NCBI RefSeq assembly: GCF_014648855.1
Contig: NZ_BMRX01000010.1
Location: 62,001-126,000, forward strand
Source: Streptomyces parvulus
Lineage (GTDB): Bacteria > Actinomycetota > Actinomycetes > Streptomycetales > Streptomycetaceae
Direction of reading: 5' to 3'
Length of the DNA stretch: 64,000 nt
Shown here: positions 24,328 to 32,692 of the stretch, one piece after another
Layout: each line of letters starts with the position of its first letter
How positions within the stretch are numbered: the first letter of the stretch is position 1
Made by a program: the position numbers and the translations under genes
The notes under the pieces: generated by a model
What the model was told of the DNA's origin: nothing
Seen by the model: the letters and a program-made list of their open reading frames with translations, nothing else
Database searches by the model: none

Positions 24328-26025
24328 TCAGTCCTCGGGCAGCTCCACCGGCGCGATCTCGTCGTACACGTCGCCCGGGCCGGGGTTGGTGGCGTCGGTC
24401 TCCCCGCCGAAGTGGTGCATGACGCCCCACACGGCGTTCAGCGCCGTCTGGACCGCGCCCTCGGCCCAGCCCGCCGTCCAGGAGATGTCGTCGCCGGCGA
24501 GGAAGATGCCGCGCTTGTCCTCGGGCAGCTCCTCCTGCATGAAGTGCGTGAACAGGCGGCGCTGGTAGCGGTAGTGGCCCGGGAGGTTGGCCTTGAACGC
24601 GCCCATGAAGTAGGGCTCGTTCTCCCAGGAGACCGTCGCCGGATTGCCGATGACGTGCTTGCGGATGTCGACCTTCGGATAGATCTCGCCGAGCGACTTC
24701 AGCATGACCTCCATCCGCTCGTTCGCGGACAGCGGCAGCCACTTCAGGCTGTCGTCGCACCAGGTGTAGGAGAGGCAGATGACGGCGGGCTTGTCCGGGC
24801 CGTCGTCCAGGAGGTAGGTGCCGCGGGTCATGCGGTCGGTGAGCGTCATCGACATGACGTCCCGGCCGGTCTCCTCGTCCTTGTCCAGCCAGAAGGGGCG
24901 GTCGACGGGAATGAAGAGCTTGGACGACTCCATGTAGTGGGTCCGCTCGATCGCGGTCCAGTGGTCGATCGGGAAGAGCGAGTCGTCGCAGGCGATCTTG
25001 GAGAGCAGCATCCAGGACTGGGCGGTGAAGATCGCCGCCCGGTACGTGCGGATGTCGCCGTCGGCGTCCGTCACCGTGATCCGGTTGCCCGCGGTGCGGT
25101 TCAGCCGGGTCACCGCCGGGCGCGGCTCGCCGCCCGCGTGCAGGGACGCGAGCGAGGTGCCCTGCGGCCAGTGGACGATCTTCTCCGGCTCGCGCTCCCA
25201 CAGCCGCGTGGGCAGCTGCTGGGAACCGCCGACGATGCCGCGGTGGTGGTCGTCGGCCTCGGTGTAGACGACCCGAAGGATCTCCAGGATGGAGTTCGGG
25301 AAATCGGTGTCCCAGCCGCCGGTGCCGAAGCCGACCTGGCCGAAGATCTCGCGGTGCCGGAAGGACTTGAAGGCGTCCGAGTCGCAGAGGAAGCCGTAGA
25401 AGGTCTGGTTGTCGAACTTCTCGACGAGCTTCGACCAGATCTCGCGGATGCGCGGGACGTCGCGCTCGCGCAGGGCGCGGTTCATGTCGGAGAAGTCGGC
25501 GCCCTCTTCGAGGCACTTCGCCCAGGCGTCGGCCACGTCCCGGTAGACCTGCGGGAGGTCGTCGAGCGTCTCGGCGTAGTGCGACTCGCCCTTGAGGTCG
25601 ACGACGGTGGAGGGCGTCGCCTCGGCGAGCGGGTTGGGGAAGGGGGTGGTCCGCAGCCCGACCAGGTCGATGTAGTGCTGGAGAGCGGTGGAGGACGGCG
25701 GGAAGCGCATCGCGCCCATCTCGGCGGTCAGCGACTCGTCGCAGCCGTCGAAGCCCACGGTCCGCAGCCGGCCGCCTATCTTGTCGGCCTCGTAGACGAC
25801 GGGCTTGAGGCCCATCTTCATCAGCTCGTAGGCCGCGACGATGCCGGACAGTCCGCCGCCGACGACCGCGACCTCGGCGCCGTGCTCGGTGGCCGGGACC
25901 TGGCCGAGCCCCGCGGGGTGGGCGAGGAAGTCGTCGTACGCGTACGGGAAGTCCGGCCCGAACATGGTGATCGGCGGCTGCTGCTCGTCTGCGTGCTCGA
26001 CGGCGTTGGGCACGGTGGACGTCAT
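24328..26025 (-). CDS. davB: L-lysine 2-monooxygenase-like flavin amine oxidase
   Basis: 565 residues, cytoplasmic. FAD-binding Rossmann motif VAVVGGGLSGIVAAYE (about 53-67), VYEADKIGGRLR, and the substrate/FAD region EMGAMRFPPSSTA. The C-terminal FAD motif reads GIFLAGDDISWTAGWAEGAV. From memory it follows Pseudomonas putida DavB almost throughout, for instance ITMFGPDFPYAYDDFLAHPA, FGQVGFGTGGWDTDFPNS and DRPFWLDKDEETGRD. DavB decarboxylates and oxygenates lysine to 5-aminovaleramide. The family also includes tryptophan 2-monooxygenases, so another amino acid is possible. It is second in an operon after the amidase, 50 bp downstream, with AAGGAG before the ATG. Confidence 0.85.
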   Translation of the reverse strand: MTSTVPNAVEHADEQQPPITMFGPDFPYAYDDFLAHPAGLGQVPATEHGAEVAVVGGGLSGIVAAYELMKMGLKPVVYEADKIGGRLRTVGFDGCDESLTAEMGAMRFPPSSTALQHYIDLVGLRTTPFPNPLAEATPSTVVDLKGESHYAETLDDLPQVYRDVADAWAKCLEEGADFSDMNRALRERDVPRIREIWSKLVEKFDNQTFYGFLCDSDAFKSFRHREIFGQVGFGTGGWDTDFPNSILEILRVVYTEADDHHRGIVGGSQQLPTRLWEREPEKIVHWPQGTSLASLHAGGEPRPAVTRLNRTAGNRITVTDADGDIRTYRAAIFTAQSWMLLSKIACDDSLFPIDHWTAIERTHYMESSKLFIPVDRPFWLDKDEETGRDVMSMTLTDRMTRGTYLLDDGPDKPAVICLSYTWCDDSLKWLPLSANERMEVMLKSLGEIYPKVDIRKHVIGNPATVSWENEPYFMGAFKANLPGHYRYQRRLFTHFMQEELPEDKRGIFLAGDDISWTAGWAEGAVQTALNAVWGVMHHFGGETDATNPGPGDVYDEIAPVELPED

Positions 26026-26075
26026 GGGGTACGGACTCCTTGCGGGGGTGGAACGGAGGGGATGGCCGCGGGGGT

Positions 26076-26864
26076 TCAGACGAGGGACCCGTAGAGACCG
26101 GGGCGGCGGTCGCGCAGGTACGGGTTGTGCTCGCGGGACGCGGCGAGGAGGGCCGGGTCGACATCGCCGAGGACCAGTTCCTCGGCGCGGCCGGCCCGCG
26201 CGCGGGCGGTGCCGTCGGGCCCGGCGAGGGTGGAGAGGCCGACGAACTCGAACTCCCCCTCCCGGCCGACGCGGTTGACGTACGCCACGTACATCTGGTT
26301 CTCGAAGGCCCGCACCGGGACGACCGACTCGGCGACGAACTGGAAGGGGTGCATCTGCGCGGTCGGCACCAGCAGCAGGTCGGTGCCGGCCAGGGCATGG
26401 GCGCGGACGTTCTCCGGGAACTCCACGTCGTAGCAGATCATCAGGCCGACGGTGACGCCGTCGAGCCGGGCCTGTACGACCGGCCGCTCGCCCGGCGTGA
26501 AGTGGTCGCGCTCGAAGCAGCCGAAGAGGTGGGTCTTGCGGTAGTTGGCGAGGCGGGTGCCGTCGGCGGAGATCAGCTGGACGGAGTTGAAGACCCGCTC
26601 ACCGTCCCGCTCCGGGTAGCCGTAGGCGACGGCGAGGCCGTGGCGTCCGGCGATCTCCGCGACGGCGTCGGCCGAGTCGCCGTCGGCGGGCTCGGCCAGG
26701 ACGCCGACGTCGTCGCCGATGGCGTACCCGGTGAGGAACAGCTCGGAGGTGACCAGCAGCCCCGCGCCCGCGGCGGCGGCCCGGCCGGCGGCCTCGTCGA
26801 GGACCTTGAGGTTCTCGGCGGTGGATCCGGGCCGGCCGGAGCTCTGGAGCAGGGCGGTGCGCAT
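26076..26864 (-). CDS. davA: 5-aminovaleramidase-like carbon-nitrogen hydrolase
   Basis: 262 residues, a complete nitrilase-superfamily amidase. The catalytic triad is Glu41 (VTSELFLTGY), Lys110 (LANYRKTHLFG) and Cys144 (GLMICYDVEFPENVR). It resembles P. putida DavA, which has YGYPER, FNSVQLI and NYRKTHLFG in the same places and is 264 residues long. DavA hydrolyses 5-aminovaleramide to 5-aminovalerate and ammonia, the step after lysine 2-monooxygenase, and here it is followed directly by that gene. GAGGAA precedes the ATG. An R-amidase of broader specificity is the main alternative. Confidence 0.85.
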   Translation of the reverse strand: MRTALLQSSGRPGSTAENLKVLDEAAGRAAAAGAGLLVTSELFLTGYAIGDDVGVLAEPADGDSADAVAEIAGRHGLAVAYGYPERDGERVFNSVQLISADGTRLANYRKTHLFGCFERDHFTPGERPVVQARLDGVTVGLMICYDVEFPENVRAHALAGTDLLLVPTAQMHPFQFVAESVVPVRAFENQMYVAYVNRVGREGEFEFVGLSTLAGPDGTARARAGRAEELVLGDVDPALLAASREHNPYLRDRRPGLYGSLV

Positions 26865-26945
26865 GCGTGTTCCTCACCGGTGGGAGGGGGGTCGGGGGGC
26901 CAGATAGACGGTACGGTCGGCGGACTCGGCCGGACAAGACGGACC

Positions 26946-27009
26946 TGTTGCGCACCGGCGAGCGGTTCGTTGCGTCCGTCGGGCGCGACGCGGAGATTCG
27001 TTGTGCGCA
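26946..27009. promoter_or_regulatory. Phased GTTG(C/T)G array upstream of davA-davB
   Basis: Three copies: TGTTGCGCA at 26946-26954, TTCGTTGCG at 26966-26974 and TTCGTTGTGCGCA at 26997-27009. The GTTG cores start at 26947, 26969 and 27000, so the spacings are 22 and 31 bp, close to two and three helical turns. It begins 82 bp upstream of the davA start. Such phasing fits an Lrp/AsnC octamer binding one DNA face. The match to the array at 30576-30660 is seen directly; the regulator is inferred. Confidence 0.55.
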
Positions 27010-27044
27010 CCACGCACCGGCGGCTTCGCACCGGCCCCCGGCCC

Positions 27045-28289
27045 TCACCGGCCCCGCTCCTCCAGGGCTTCGGGTGCCTCCGGACGGCGTGCCGCCCGCC
27101 GCGGCCTGGCCCGGGCAGCGCCGGACAGGACCAGCGCCGTCAGCAGGTACGGCACCGCGGCCACGGCGAAGGCGGTGCCGTACCCCGTCGCCGTGGCCAC
27201 CGTGGCGACCGCGCCGTAGGTGGCGAGGGTGCCCAGCTCGCTGCCCAGACCCGCGACGGAGGTGAGCGTGGCCCGCCCGGTGTCGTCGATGCGCCGCTGG
27301 AGCCGCGCGTCGGCCAGCACGGTCGCCAGCTGGAATCCCCCGAAGGCGAGCGCGACCAGGACCAGGGCGCCCGGCGTCCCCATGGCGGCGCCCACCGCCA
27401 GGGCCAGCGCGGAACCGGCGAGCAGGGCGGCGAACCCGGTGCTGGTCAGGCGCTCGGCGGCACCGGCCAGCAGGCTGCCGGCGGTGGCGCCGGCCCAGAT
27501 CACCAGCAGCAGCCAGGGGACCGTCTCCTCCGCGACGCCGGTGTCCAGCGCCAGCAGCGGCGTGTACTCGTCGAGCGCGCCCCACACGGCGGTCACGGCC
27601 GGCACCAGCAGCAACGCGCCGCGCACGGAGCGGTCGGCGCGTGCCCCGGCGAGGCCGGCGCGCAGGGTGGCCGTCCAGCCCGCCGAGCCGGCGGACGGTT
27701 CGCGGTGCTCGGGGAAGCGTGTCGCCACGGCGGCGCCGACGAGGCAGATCAGCACGCTCGCCGCGCCCACCGCGTCGTAGCCGCCCCAGGCGAACACCGG
27801 ACCGGCCAGGCCCATCGCGGCCATCGTCGCGGCGATGCCGATGGCCCGCGCCCGGCCCATGACCCCGGCGTACCGGCCGGCCGCGCCGGCCCGGTCCAGT
27901 TCGTCGTAGACCAGCGCCTCCTGCGCGCCGGAGCCGAGGGCGCCGCCGGCACCCCACAGCACGAAGCCGAGCGCGAAGGCGCCGTAGGAGGGCACGAGCA
28001 CCCACAGGGCGAACCCGGCGGCGGTGAACAGCGGGCCGAGGACCAGGAGCAGCCGCCGGGAGACGGCGTCGGCCCAGGCGCCGGAGGGCACCTCCAGCAG
28101 GACACCGGTCAGCGACCACAGGGCGAACAGTGAGGAGATCTGCCAGACCGACAGACCGGTGTCGCTGAACAGCAGCGCGTACACCGGGTACAGCAGGACG
28201 AACTCGTCGCAGAACGCCGAGGCGTACAGCGTGCGCGTCAGCCGCCGGGTGCCGGCGGGGGCGTGGGCACGCCCGGGTGAGAGAGTCAT
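27045..28289 (-). CDS. MFS transporter
   Basis: 414 residues, about 12 hydrophobic segments. The motif-A region between helices 2 and 3 reads VPSGAWADAVSRRLLL, preceded by LFALWSLTGVLLE. The N-terminal CDEFVLLYPVYALLFSDTGLS and GAQEALVYDELDRAG are typical of a group of uncharacterised actinobacterial MFS proteins. ATG 28289 is chosen for GGAAGG upstream; the 28 residues before it in frame are Pro/Arg-rich noise. It sits between davA and the Lrp gene on the same strand. Export of a pathway product or unrelated drug efflux are both possible. Confidence 0.8.
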   Translation of the reverse strand: MTLSPGRAHAPAGTRRLTRTLYASAFCDEFVLLYPVYALLFSDTGLSVWQISSLFALWSLTGVLLEVPSGAWADAVSRRLLLVLGPLFTAAGFALWVLVPSYGAFALGFVLWGAGGALGSGAQEALVYDELDRAGAAGRYAGVMGRARAIGIAATMAAMGLAGPVFAWGGYDAVGAASVLICLVGAAVATRFPEHREPSAGSAGWTATLRAGLAGARADRSVRGALLLVPAVTAVWGALDEYTPLLALDTGVAEETVPWLLLVIWAGATAGSLLAGAAERLTSTGFAALLAGSALALAVGAAMGTPGALVLVALAFGGFQLATVLADARLQRRIDDTGRATLTSVAGLGSELGTLATYGAVATVATATGYGTAFAVAAVPYLLTALVLSGAARARPRRAARRPEAPEALEERGR

Positions 28290-28400
28290 GAGGCCTTCCC
28301 GAGGGGGCGGATCGGACACCGGGGGTACGGCGTCCGGGGCGGCCCTCGGGGGGAGGCGCTGCGGGAGAATCAATGTCGCCAGGTCATGCCACCGATGCTA

Positions 28401-28416
28401 GACGGCGGCCGCCGTC
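28401..28416. terminator. 16-bp perfect palindrome after the Lrp gene
   Basis: GACGGCGGCCGCCGTC lies 13 bp past the minus-strand stop of the Lrp gene. It could act as terminator of the permease-lrp transcript or as an operator for the MFS gene that starts at 28289. With no loop bases it would have to open at the centre to form a hairpin. Confidence 0.4.
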
Positions 28417-28428
28417 CTGCCCACCGGG

Positions 28429-28881
28429 TTACGCGGGCGAGCCCGACGAGAAGCGGCGCAGCAGCGGGGAGAGCACCAGCACGGACTTGGTCCGCTCCAC
28501 GAAGGGCTCGCCCGCGATCCGCTCCAGGACCCGCTCGAAGTGCCGCATGTCGGAGGCGAAGACCTGGGCGACCGCGTCCGCGTCCCCGGTGACGGTGGAC
28601 GCGGCCACGACCTCCTGGTAGCGCTCCAGGCCCCGCTGGATGGTCTCCGGCGAGGTGTTGCGGCGGCAGAAGATCTCGACGAACCCCTCGGTCTCCCAGC
28701 CGAGCGCGGCGGGGTCGACCCGCACGGTGAAGCCGGTGATGGCACCGGTGGCGCGCAGCCGGTCCACGCGCCGCTTCACGGCGGGCGCGGACAGACCGAC
28801 CGACTGCCCGATGTCCGCGTAGGAGCGGCGGGCGTCCTCGGCGAGGGCGTGCACGATGCGTTCGTCGAGTTCGTTCAGCAC
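28429..28881 (-). CDS. Lrp/AsnC family regulator
   Basis: 150 residues. The N-terminal AsnC HTH occupies about 3-60 (LDERIVHALAEDARRSYADIG, then SAPAVKRRVDRLRATGAITGF). The RAM effector domain follows at about 68-140 (VEIFCRRNTSPETIQRGLERY, VTGDADAVAQVFASDMRHFERVL). Such proteins form octamers and respond to an amino acid. GTG at 28881 lies 15 bp after the permease stop, so it is cotranscribed with the transporter. Given the adjacent DavAB-like pair, lysine is the likely effector. The phased CGTTGCG arrays in front of davA and the permease are its probable binding sites. Confidence 0.9.
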   Translation of the reverse strand: MLNELDERIVHALAEDARRSYADIGQSVGLSAPAVKRRVDRLRATGAITGFTVRVDPAALGWETEGFVEIFCRRNTSPETIQRGLERYQEVVAASTVTGDADAVAQVFASDMRHFERVLERIAGEPFVERTKSVLVLSPLLRRFSSGSPA

Positions 28882-28896
28882 TGCGGGTGGTTCACT

Positions 28897-30387
28897 TCAC
28901 TTCTGGTGCGTCCGGGCCCCGGAGGTGTCCGGCGTGGCGAGTCGGGAGCGGCGTTGGCCGTACACGAAGTAGAACACGAGCCCCGCCGCCATCCAGACAC
29001 CGAAGACCACCCAGGTGACGGTGGACAGGCTGCCCATCATCCAGACGCAGAAGCCGAAGCCCAGGGCGGGCAGGACCGGCGACAGCGGGACCCGGAAGGT
29101 GCGCCGCATGTCCGGGCGGGTCCGGCGCAGCACCACGACGGCGACGTTGACCAGGGCGAAGGCGAAGAGGGTGCCGATGCTGGTGGCGTCGGCGAGCTGC
29201 CCGAGCGGGATGGCGGCGGCCAGGACGCCGCAGAACAGGGAGACGATCACGGTGTTGGCGCGGGGCGCGCCGGTCTTCGGGTGGACGCGGGAGAAGACCT
29301 TGGGCACGAGTCCGTCGCGGGACATGGCGAACAGGACGCGGGTCTGGCCGTAGAGCACGGTCAGCACGACGCTGGCGATGGCGACGACCGCGCAGAAGGC
29401 CAGCAGGGTGCCCCAGAAGCTCTGCCCGGTGACGTCGGTCATGATCTGGGCGAGGGAGGCCTCGGAGTCGGTGAAGTTCCGCCAGGGCTTCGCGCCGACG
29501 GCGACGGCCGCGACGAGGACGTACAGCACCGTGACGATGATCAGGGAGAGCATGATCGCGCGGGGCAGGTCGCGCTGGGCGTTCTTCGCCTCCTCGCCGG
29601 CGGTGGAGGCGGCGTCGAAGCCGATGTAGGAGAAGAAGAGGGTCGCGCCGGCCGCGCTGACGCCGGCCATGCCGAGCGGCATGAAGTGCTCGTAGTTGCC
29701 GGAGCGGAAGCCCATGACGCCGATCGCGCAGAACAGCACCAGGGCCGCGATCTTGACGACGACCATGATCGTGTTGGCCCGCGCGGACTCCCGGGCGCCG
29801 CCCAGCAGGAAGGTCATGGCGAGCAGGACGACGATCAGCGCGGGCAGGTTGAAGATGCCGCCGTCGCCGGGGGGCGCGGACAGCGCGGCGGGGAGGGTGA
29901 CGCCGATGGTGCCGTCGAGCAGCTCGTTCAGGTACTCGCCCCAGCCGACGGCGACGGCGGCCACCGACACGCCGTACTCCAGGATCAGGCACCAGCCGCA
30001 GATCCAGGCGACCAGCTCGCCCAGGGTGGCGTAGGCGTACGAGTAGGAGGAGCCGGCGACCGGGATGGTGCCGGCCAGTTCGGCGTAGGAGAGGGCCGAG
30101 AAGAGCGCCGTGAGGCCGGCGATGACGAAGGACAGCGTGACGGCCGGGCCGGCCTTGGGGACGGCCTCGCCGAGGACGACGAAGATGCCGGTGCCGAGGG
30201 TGGCGCCGATGCTGATCATCGTGAGCTGCCAGAGGCCGAGGGAGCGGCGGAGGCTGCCTCCCTCACCCTGGCCGCCCTCGGCGACGAGCCGTTCGACGGG
30301 CTTGCGGCGCACGAGGCGCGCGGCCAGGCCCGGGGACGTGGGGGCGGCCGTTGCGTCGTGGTGCGGGGGTGCGCCTTGGTCGAGCAC
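28897..30387 (-). CDS. APC-type cationic amino acid permease
   Basis: 496 residues with 12 or more hydrophobic segments. Family signatures: LTMISIGATLGTGIFVVLG (helix 1, substrate loop), GLTALFSALSYAELAGTIPVAGSSYSYAYATLGE, FFSYIGFDAASTAGEEAKNAQRDLPRAI and LYGQTRVLFAMSRDGLVP. The order is that of the CAT/YfnA group, which favours lysine and other cationic amino acids. GTG 30387 has AAGGAG seven bases upstream; the long N-terminal extension in the open frame is rejected because it crosses the regulatory array. First gene of a transcript ending in the Lrp regulator. The inferred role is lysine uptake for the DavAB-like pathway. Confidence 0.87.
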   Translation of the reverse strand: MLDQGAPPHHDATAAPTSPGLAARLVRRKPVERLVAEGGQGEGGSLRRSLGLWQLTMISIGATLGTGIFVVLGEAVPKAGPAVTLSFVIAGLTALFSALSYAELAGTIPVAGSSYSYAYATLGELVAWICGWCLILEYGVSVAAVAVGWGEYLNELLDGTIGVTLPAALSAPPGDGGIFNLPALIVVLLAMTFLLGGARESARANTIMVVVKIAALVLFCAIGVMGFRSGNYEHFMPLGMAGVSAAGATLFFSYIGFDAASTAGEEAKNAQRDLPRAIMLSLIIVTVLYVLVAAVAVGAKPWRNFTDSEASLAQIMTDVTGQSFWGTLLAFCAVVAIASVVLTVLYGQTRVLFAMSRDGLVPKVFSRVHPKTGAPRANTVIVSLFCGVLAAAIPLGQLADATSIGTLFAFALVNVAVVVLRRTRPDMRRTFRVPLSPVLPALGFGFCVWMMGSLSTVTWVVFGVWMAAGLVFYFVYGQRRSRLATPDTSGARTHQK

Positions 30388-30575
30388 GCGTTGACTCCTT
30401 TGTCGCTTCCGGTCGGCGCCGCCGCGGTGAGCGGACGGGCTCGGGGCGGGGCCTGGGAGCGGCGGGGACCGGCGGGCGCGCTCGTGCCGAACGAACGGGA
30501 ACCCACCGAGCGGGGTCCCCGCCACGCCACGTACAGCGCAGAACACTACGAGCGGGGCGCTGCCCGGGTAATGCA

Positions 30576-30660
30576 GCAACCTTGCGCGTCGGAGCACGAT
30601 CGTTGCGTTCGCCGGGGCAGGGCGCGTGTTCGTTGCGCGGAGGCCGCGGGGCGTTGCGCG
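30576..30660. promoter_or_regulatory. Phased CGTTGCG array upstream of the permease
   Basis: On the plus strand, CTTGCGCG (30581-30588), CGTTGCGTTCG (30601-30611), TTCGTTGCGCGG (30629-30640) and GCGTTGCGCG (30651-30660). Cores start at 30581, 30602, 30632 and 30653, spaced 21, 30 and 21 bp; a GCAAC on the opposite strand sits at 30576-30580. The array begins about 190 bp upstream of the permease GTG. The spacing pattern repeats that in front of davA, which argues for one oligomeric regulator. Confidence 0.55.
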
Positions 30661-30736
30661 GAAGGTCCGGCGGAGGGTGGATCGGCGCTGGTCGGCGGGC
30701 ATGCGGAGCGCCGCGGGGAGGCGCCGCGGACGACGC

Positions 30737-30771
30737 GGCCCCGGCGTCCTCGCGAGGGGACGGCCGGGGCC
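30737..30771 (-). terminator. guaB1 terminator
   Basis: Arms GGCCCCGGC (30737-30745) and GCCGGGGCC (30763-30771). An inner GTCC/GGAC and CCTCGCGAGG extend the stem. It starts 17 bp past the minus-strand guaB1 stop. Confidence 0.75.
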
Positions 30772-30787
30772 GTGGGGGCGGGGGCGA

Positions 30788-32239
30788 TCAGCTCCAGCTG
30801 GCGTGCAGGGGCTTGCCCTCGGCGTAGCCGGCGGCGCTCTGGATGCCGACGATGGCCTTCTCGGCGAACTCCTCGAGGGAGTTGGCGCCCGCGTAGGTGC
30901 AGGAGGAGCGGACGCCCGCGATGATCGAGTCGATCAGGTCCTCGACGCCGGGGCGGGCCGGGTCCAGGAACATGCGGGAGGTGGAGATGCCCTCCTCGAA
31001 CAGCCCCTTGCGGGCCCGGTCGTAGGCGGACTCCTCGGAGGTGCGGTTGCGCACCGCGCGGGCGGAGGCCATGCCGAACGACTCCTTGTAGGCGCGCCCG
31101 TTGGCGTCGTGCTGGAGGTCGCCCGGGGACTCGTAGGTGCCCGCGAACCAGGAGCCGACCATCACGTTGGAGGCGCCGGCCGCAAGGGCCATGGCGACGT
31201 CGCGCGGGTGGCGGATGCCGCCGTCGGCCCACACGTGCTTGCCGTACTTCTTCGCCTCGGCGGCGCACTCCAGGACGGCGGAGAACTGCGGCCGGCCGAC
31301 GCCGGTCATCATGCGGGTGGTGCACATCGCGCCGGGGCCCACGCCGACCTTGACGATGTCCGCGCCGGCCTCGATCAGGTCGCGCACGCCCTCGGCGGAG
31401 ACGATGTTGCCCGCGACGACCGGGACCTGCGGGTCGAGGGCGCGGACCACCTTGACCGCGCTGATCATCGACTCCTGGTGCCCGTGGGCGGTGTCGATGA
31501 CGAGCGTGTCCACGCCGGCGTCGAGGAGCTGCTTGGCCTTGCCGGCGACGTCGCCGTTGATGCCGACGGCGGCGGCGATGCGGAGCCTGCCCCGGTCGTC
31601 GGTCGCCGGGGTGTAGAGCGTGGCGCGCAGGGCGCCCCTGCGGGTGAGGATGCCGGCGAGGCGGCCGTCCTTGTCGACAGCGGGCGCGTAGCGCCGGTTG
31701 GCCGCGTCGAGGGTGTTGAAGGCCTCACGGGGGTCGAGGTCGGCGTCGATGAGGATCAGGTCCTTGGACATGACCTCCTCGAGCTGGGTGAAGCGGTCCA
31801 CACCGGTCAGGTCGGCGTCGGTCACCACGCCGACCGGCTTGCCGTCCTCGTCGACGACGACGCCCGCGTTGTGCGCGCGCTTGGGCAGCAGGGCCAGCGC
31901 GTCGGCGACGGTCTGGTGCGGGGCCAGCACGATCGGGGTGTCCAGCACGTGGTGGCGGCTCTTCACCCAGGTGACGACGTCGGTGACGACCTCGATCGGG
32001 ATGTCCTGCGGGATGACCACGAGGCCGCCGCGCCGGGCCACCGTCTCGGCCATCCGGCGGCCGGCGATGGCGGTCATGTTGGCGACGACCAGCGGGATGG
32101 TGGTGCCCGTGCCGTCCGGGGAACCGAGGTCCACGCCCTGCCGGGAGCCGACGGCGCTGCGGCTCGGCACCATGAAAACGTCGTCGTACGTCAGGTCGTA
32201 CGAGGGCTGGATGTCATTCAGGAAACGCACGTGCTGCAC
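30788..32239 (-). CDS. guaB1: GuaB1-family IMP dehydrogenase-related protein
   Basis: 483 residues. An (beta/alpha)8 barrel is interrupted by a CBS-domain pair at about 95-210 (VADALALLPKRAHNAGVVVDE; RRYAPAVDKDGRLAGILTR). The active-site loop reads VGVGPGAMCTTRMMTGVG with the catalytic Cys; VVAGNIVSAEGVRDLIEAGAD is the phosphate-binding strand. This is the second, divergent GuaB type of actinobacteria. Recent work on the mycobacterial member describes GMP reductase activity rather than IMP dehydrogenase, so purine salvage from GMP to IMP is likely. GTG 32239 is used; a second GTG three codons on is equally possible. Monocistronic, with its own terminator. Confidence 0.88.
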   Translation of the reverse strand: MQHVRFLNDIQPSYDLTYDDVFMVPSRSAVGSRQGVDLGSPDGTGTTIPLVVANMTAIAGRRMAETVARRGGLVVIPQDIPIEVVTDVVTWVKSRHHVLDTPIVLAPHQTVADALALLPKRAHNAGVVVDEDGKPVGVVTDADLTGVDRFTQLEEVMSKDLILIDADLDPREAFNTLDAANRRYAPAVDKDGRLAGILTRRGALRATLYTPATDDRGRLRIAAAVGINGDVAGKAKQLLDAGVDTLVIDTAHGHQESMISAVKVVRALDPQVPVVAGNIVSAEGVRDLIEAGADIVKVGVGPGAMCTTRMMTGVGRPQFSAVLECAAEAKKYGKHVWADGGIRHPRDVAMALAAGASNVMVGSWFAGTYESPGDLQHDANGRAYKESFGMASARAVRNRTSEESAYDRARKGLFEEGISTSRMFLDPARPGVEDLIDSIIAGVRSSCTYAGANSLEEFAEKAIVGIQSAAGYAEGKPLHASWS

Positions 32240-32338
32240 ATCCCAGTCGATCAGAGGTGGCCCCCGGACAGGTCAGCCAGGGGGAAAGAGCACGTACTTC
32301 ATTCTCCCACGGCACGGCGCCCGCAACCCCCGGGCAGA

Positions 32339-32692
32339 TCATCCAGGCTGGTCAGGGGCTTCCTTGGAGGAAGCTCCAGGGCCGAGCGTGACGAAGAGGC
32401 CCGGCCCCCGGTCGGTGGCCTCGGCGAAGACCTCCTCGGCCACGCTCCACTCGTCCGGCCGCGCCTCGGCGTACGCCCGCCAGCCCCGCACCAGGAGCAC
32501 CAGCCCCCGGTCCCGGGCCTCGTCCGGCCAGACGGAGGGGTCGGAGAGGGAGTCGGCGAGCGCGTCCCAGTTGCGGCCGAACCAGTCGGGCAGCGCCAGG
32601 TCACGGGCGCAGCGGTCCATCAGGCCCGCCTTGTCCGTGACCCCGTCGAGGTCCAGCGTGACCACGAGCCGCCCCGCGGGGTCCTCGGTCAT
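32339..32692 (-). CDS. Barstar-family protein
   Basis: 117 residues. LVVTLDLDGVTDKAGLMDRCARDL, then the barstar hallmark DWFGRNWDALADSLSDP and LLVRGWRAYAEARPDEW. Barstar is the intracellular inhibitor of the ribonuclease barnase and blocks its active site with an acidic helix. No barnase-like gene is present in the window, so this is an orphan immunity-type protein. It could neutralise a toxin encoded elsewhere, or one delivered by neighbours. It lies between guaB1 and the SorC regulator on the same strand. Confidence 0.85.
   Translation of the reverse strand: MTEDPAGRLVVTLDLDGVTDKAGLMDRCARDLALPDWFGRNWDALADSLSDPSVWPDEARDRGLVLLVRGWRAYAEARPDEWSVAEEVFAEATDRGPGLFVTLGPGASSKEAPDQPG

Noticed and set aside
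27045..28289. MFS protein as a certain lysine-pathway component
   Set aside because: It lies between davA and lrp but has no shared motif array in front of it and its subfamily gives no substrate clue, so membership is left open.
30388..30702. N-terminal extension of the amino acid permease to 601 residues
   Set aside because: The extra codons cross the phased motif array and are Arg/Ala-rich. GTG 30387 has an excellent AAGGAG site and gives the family N-terminus.
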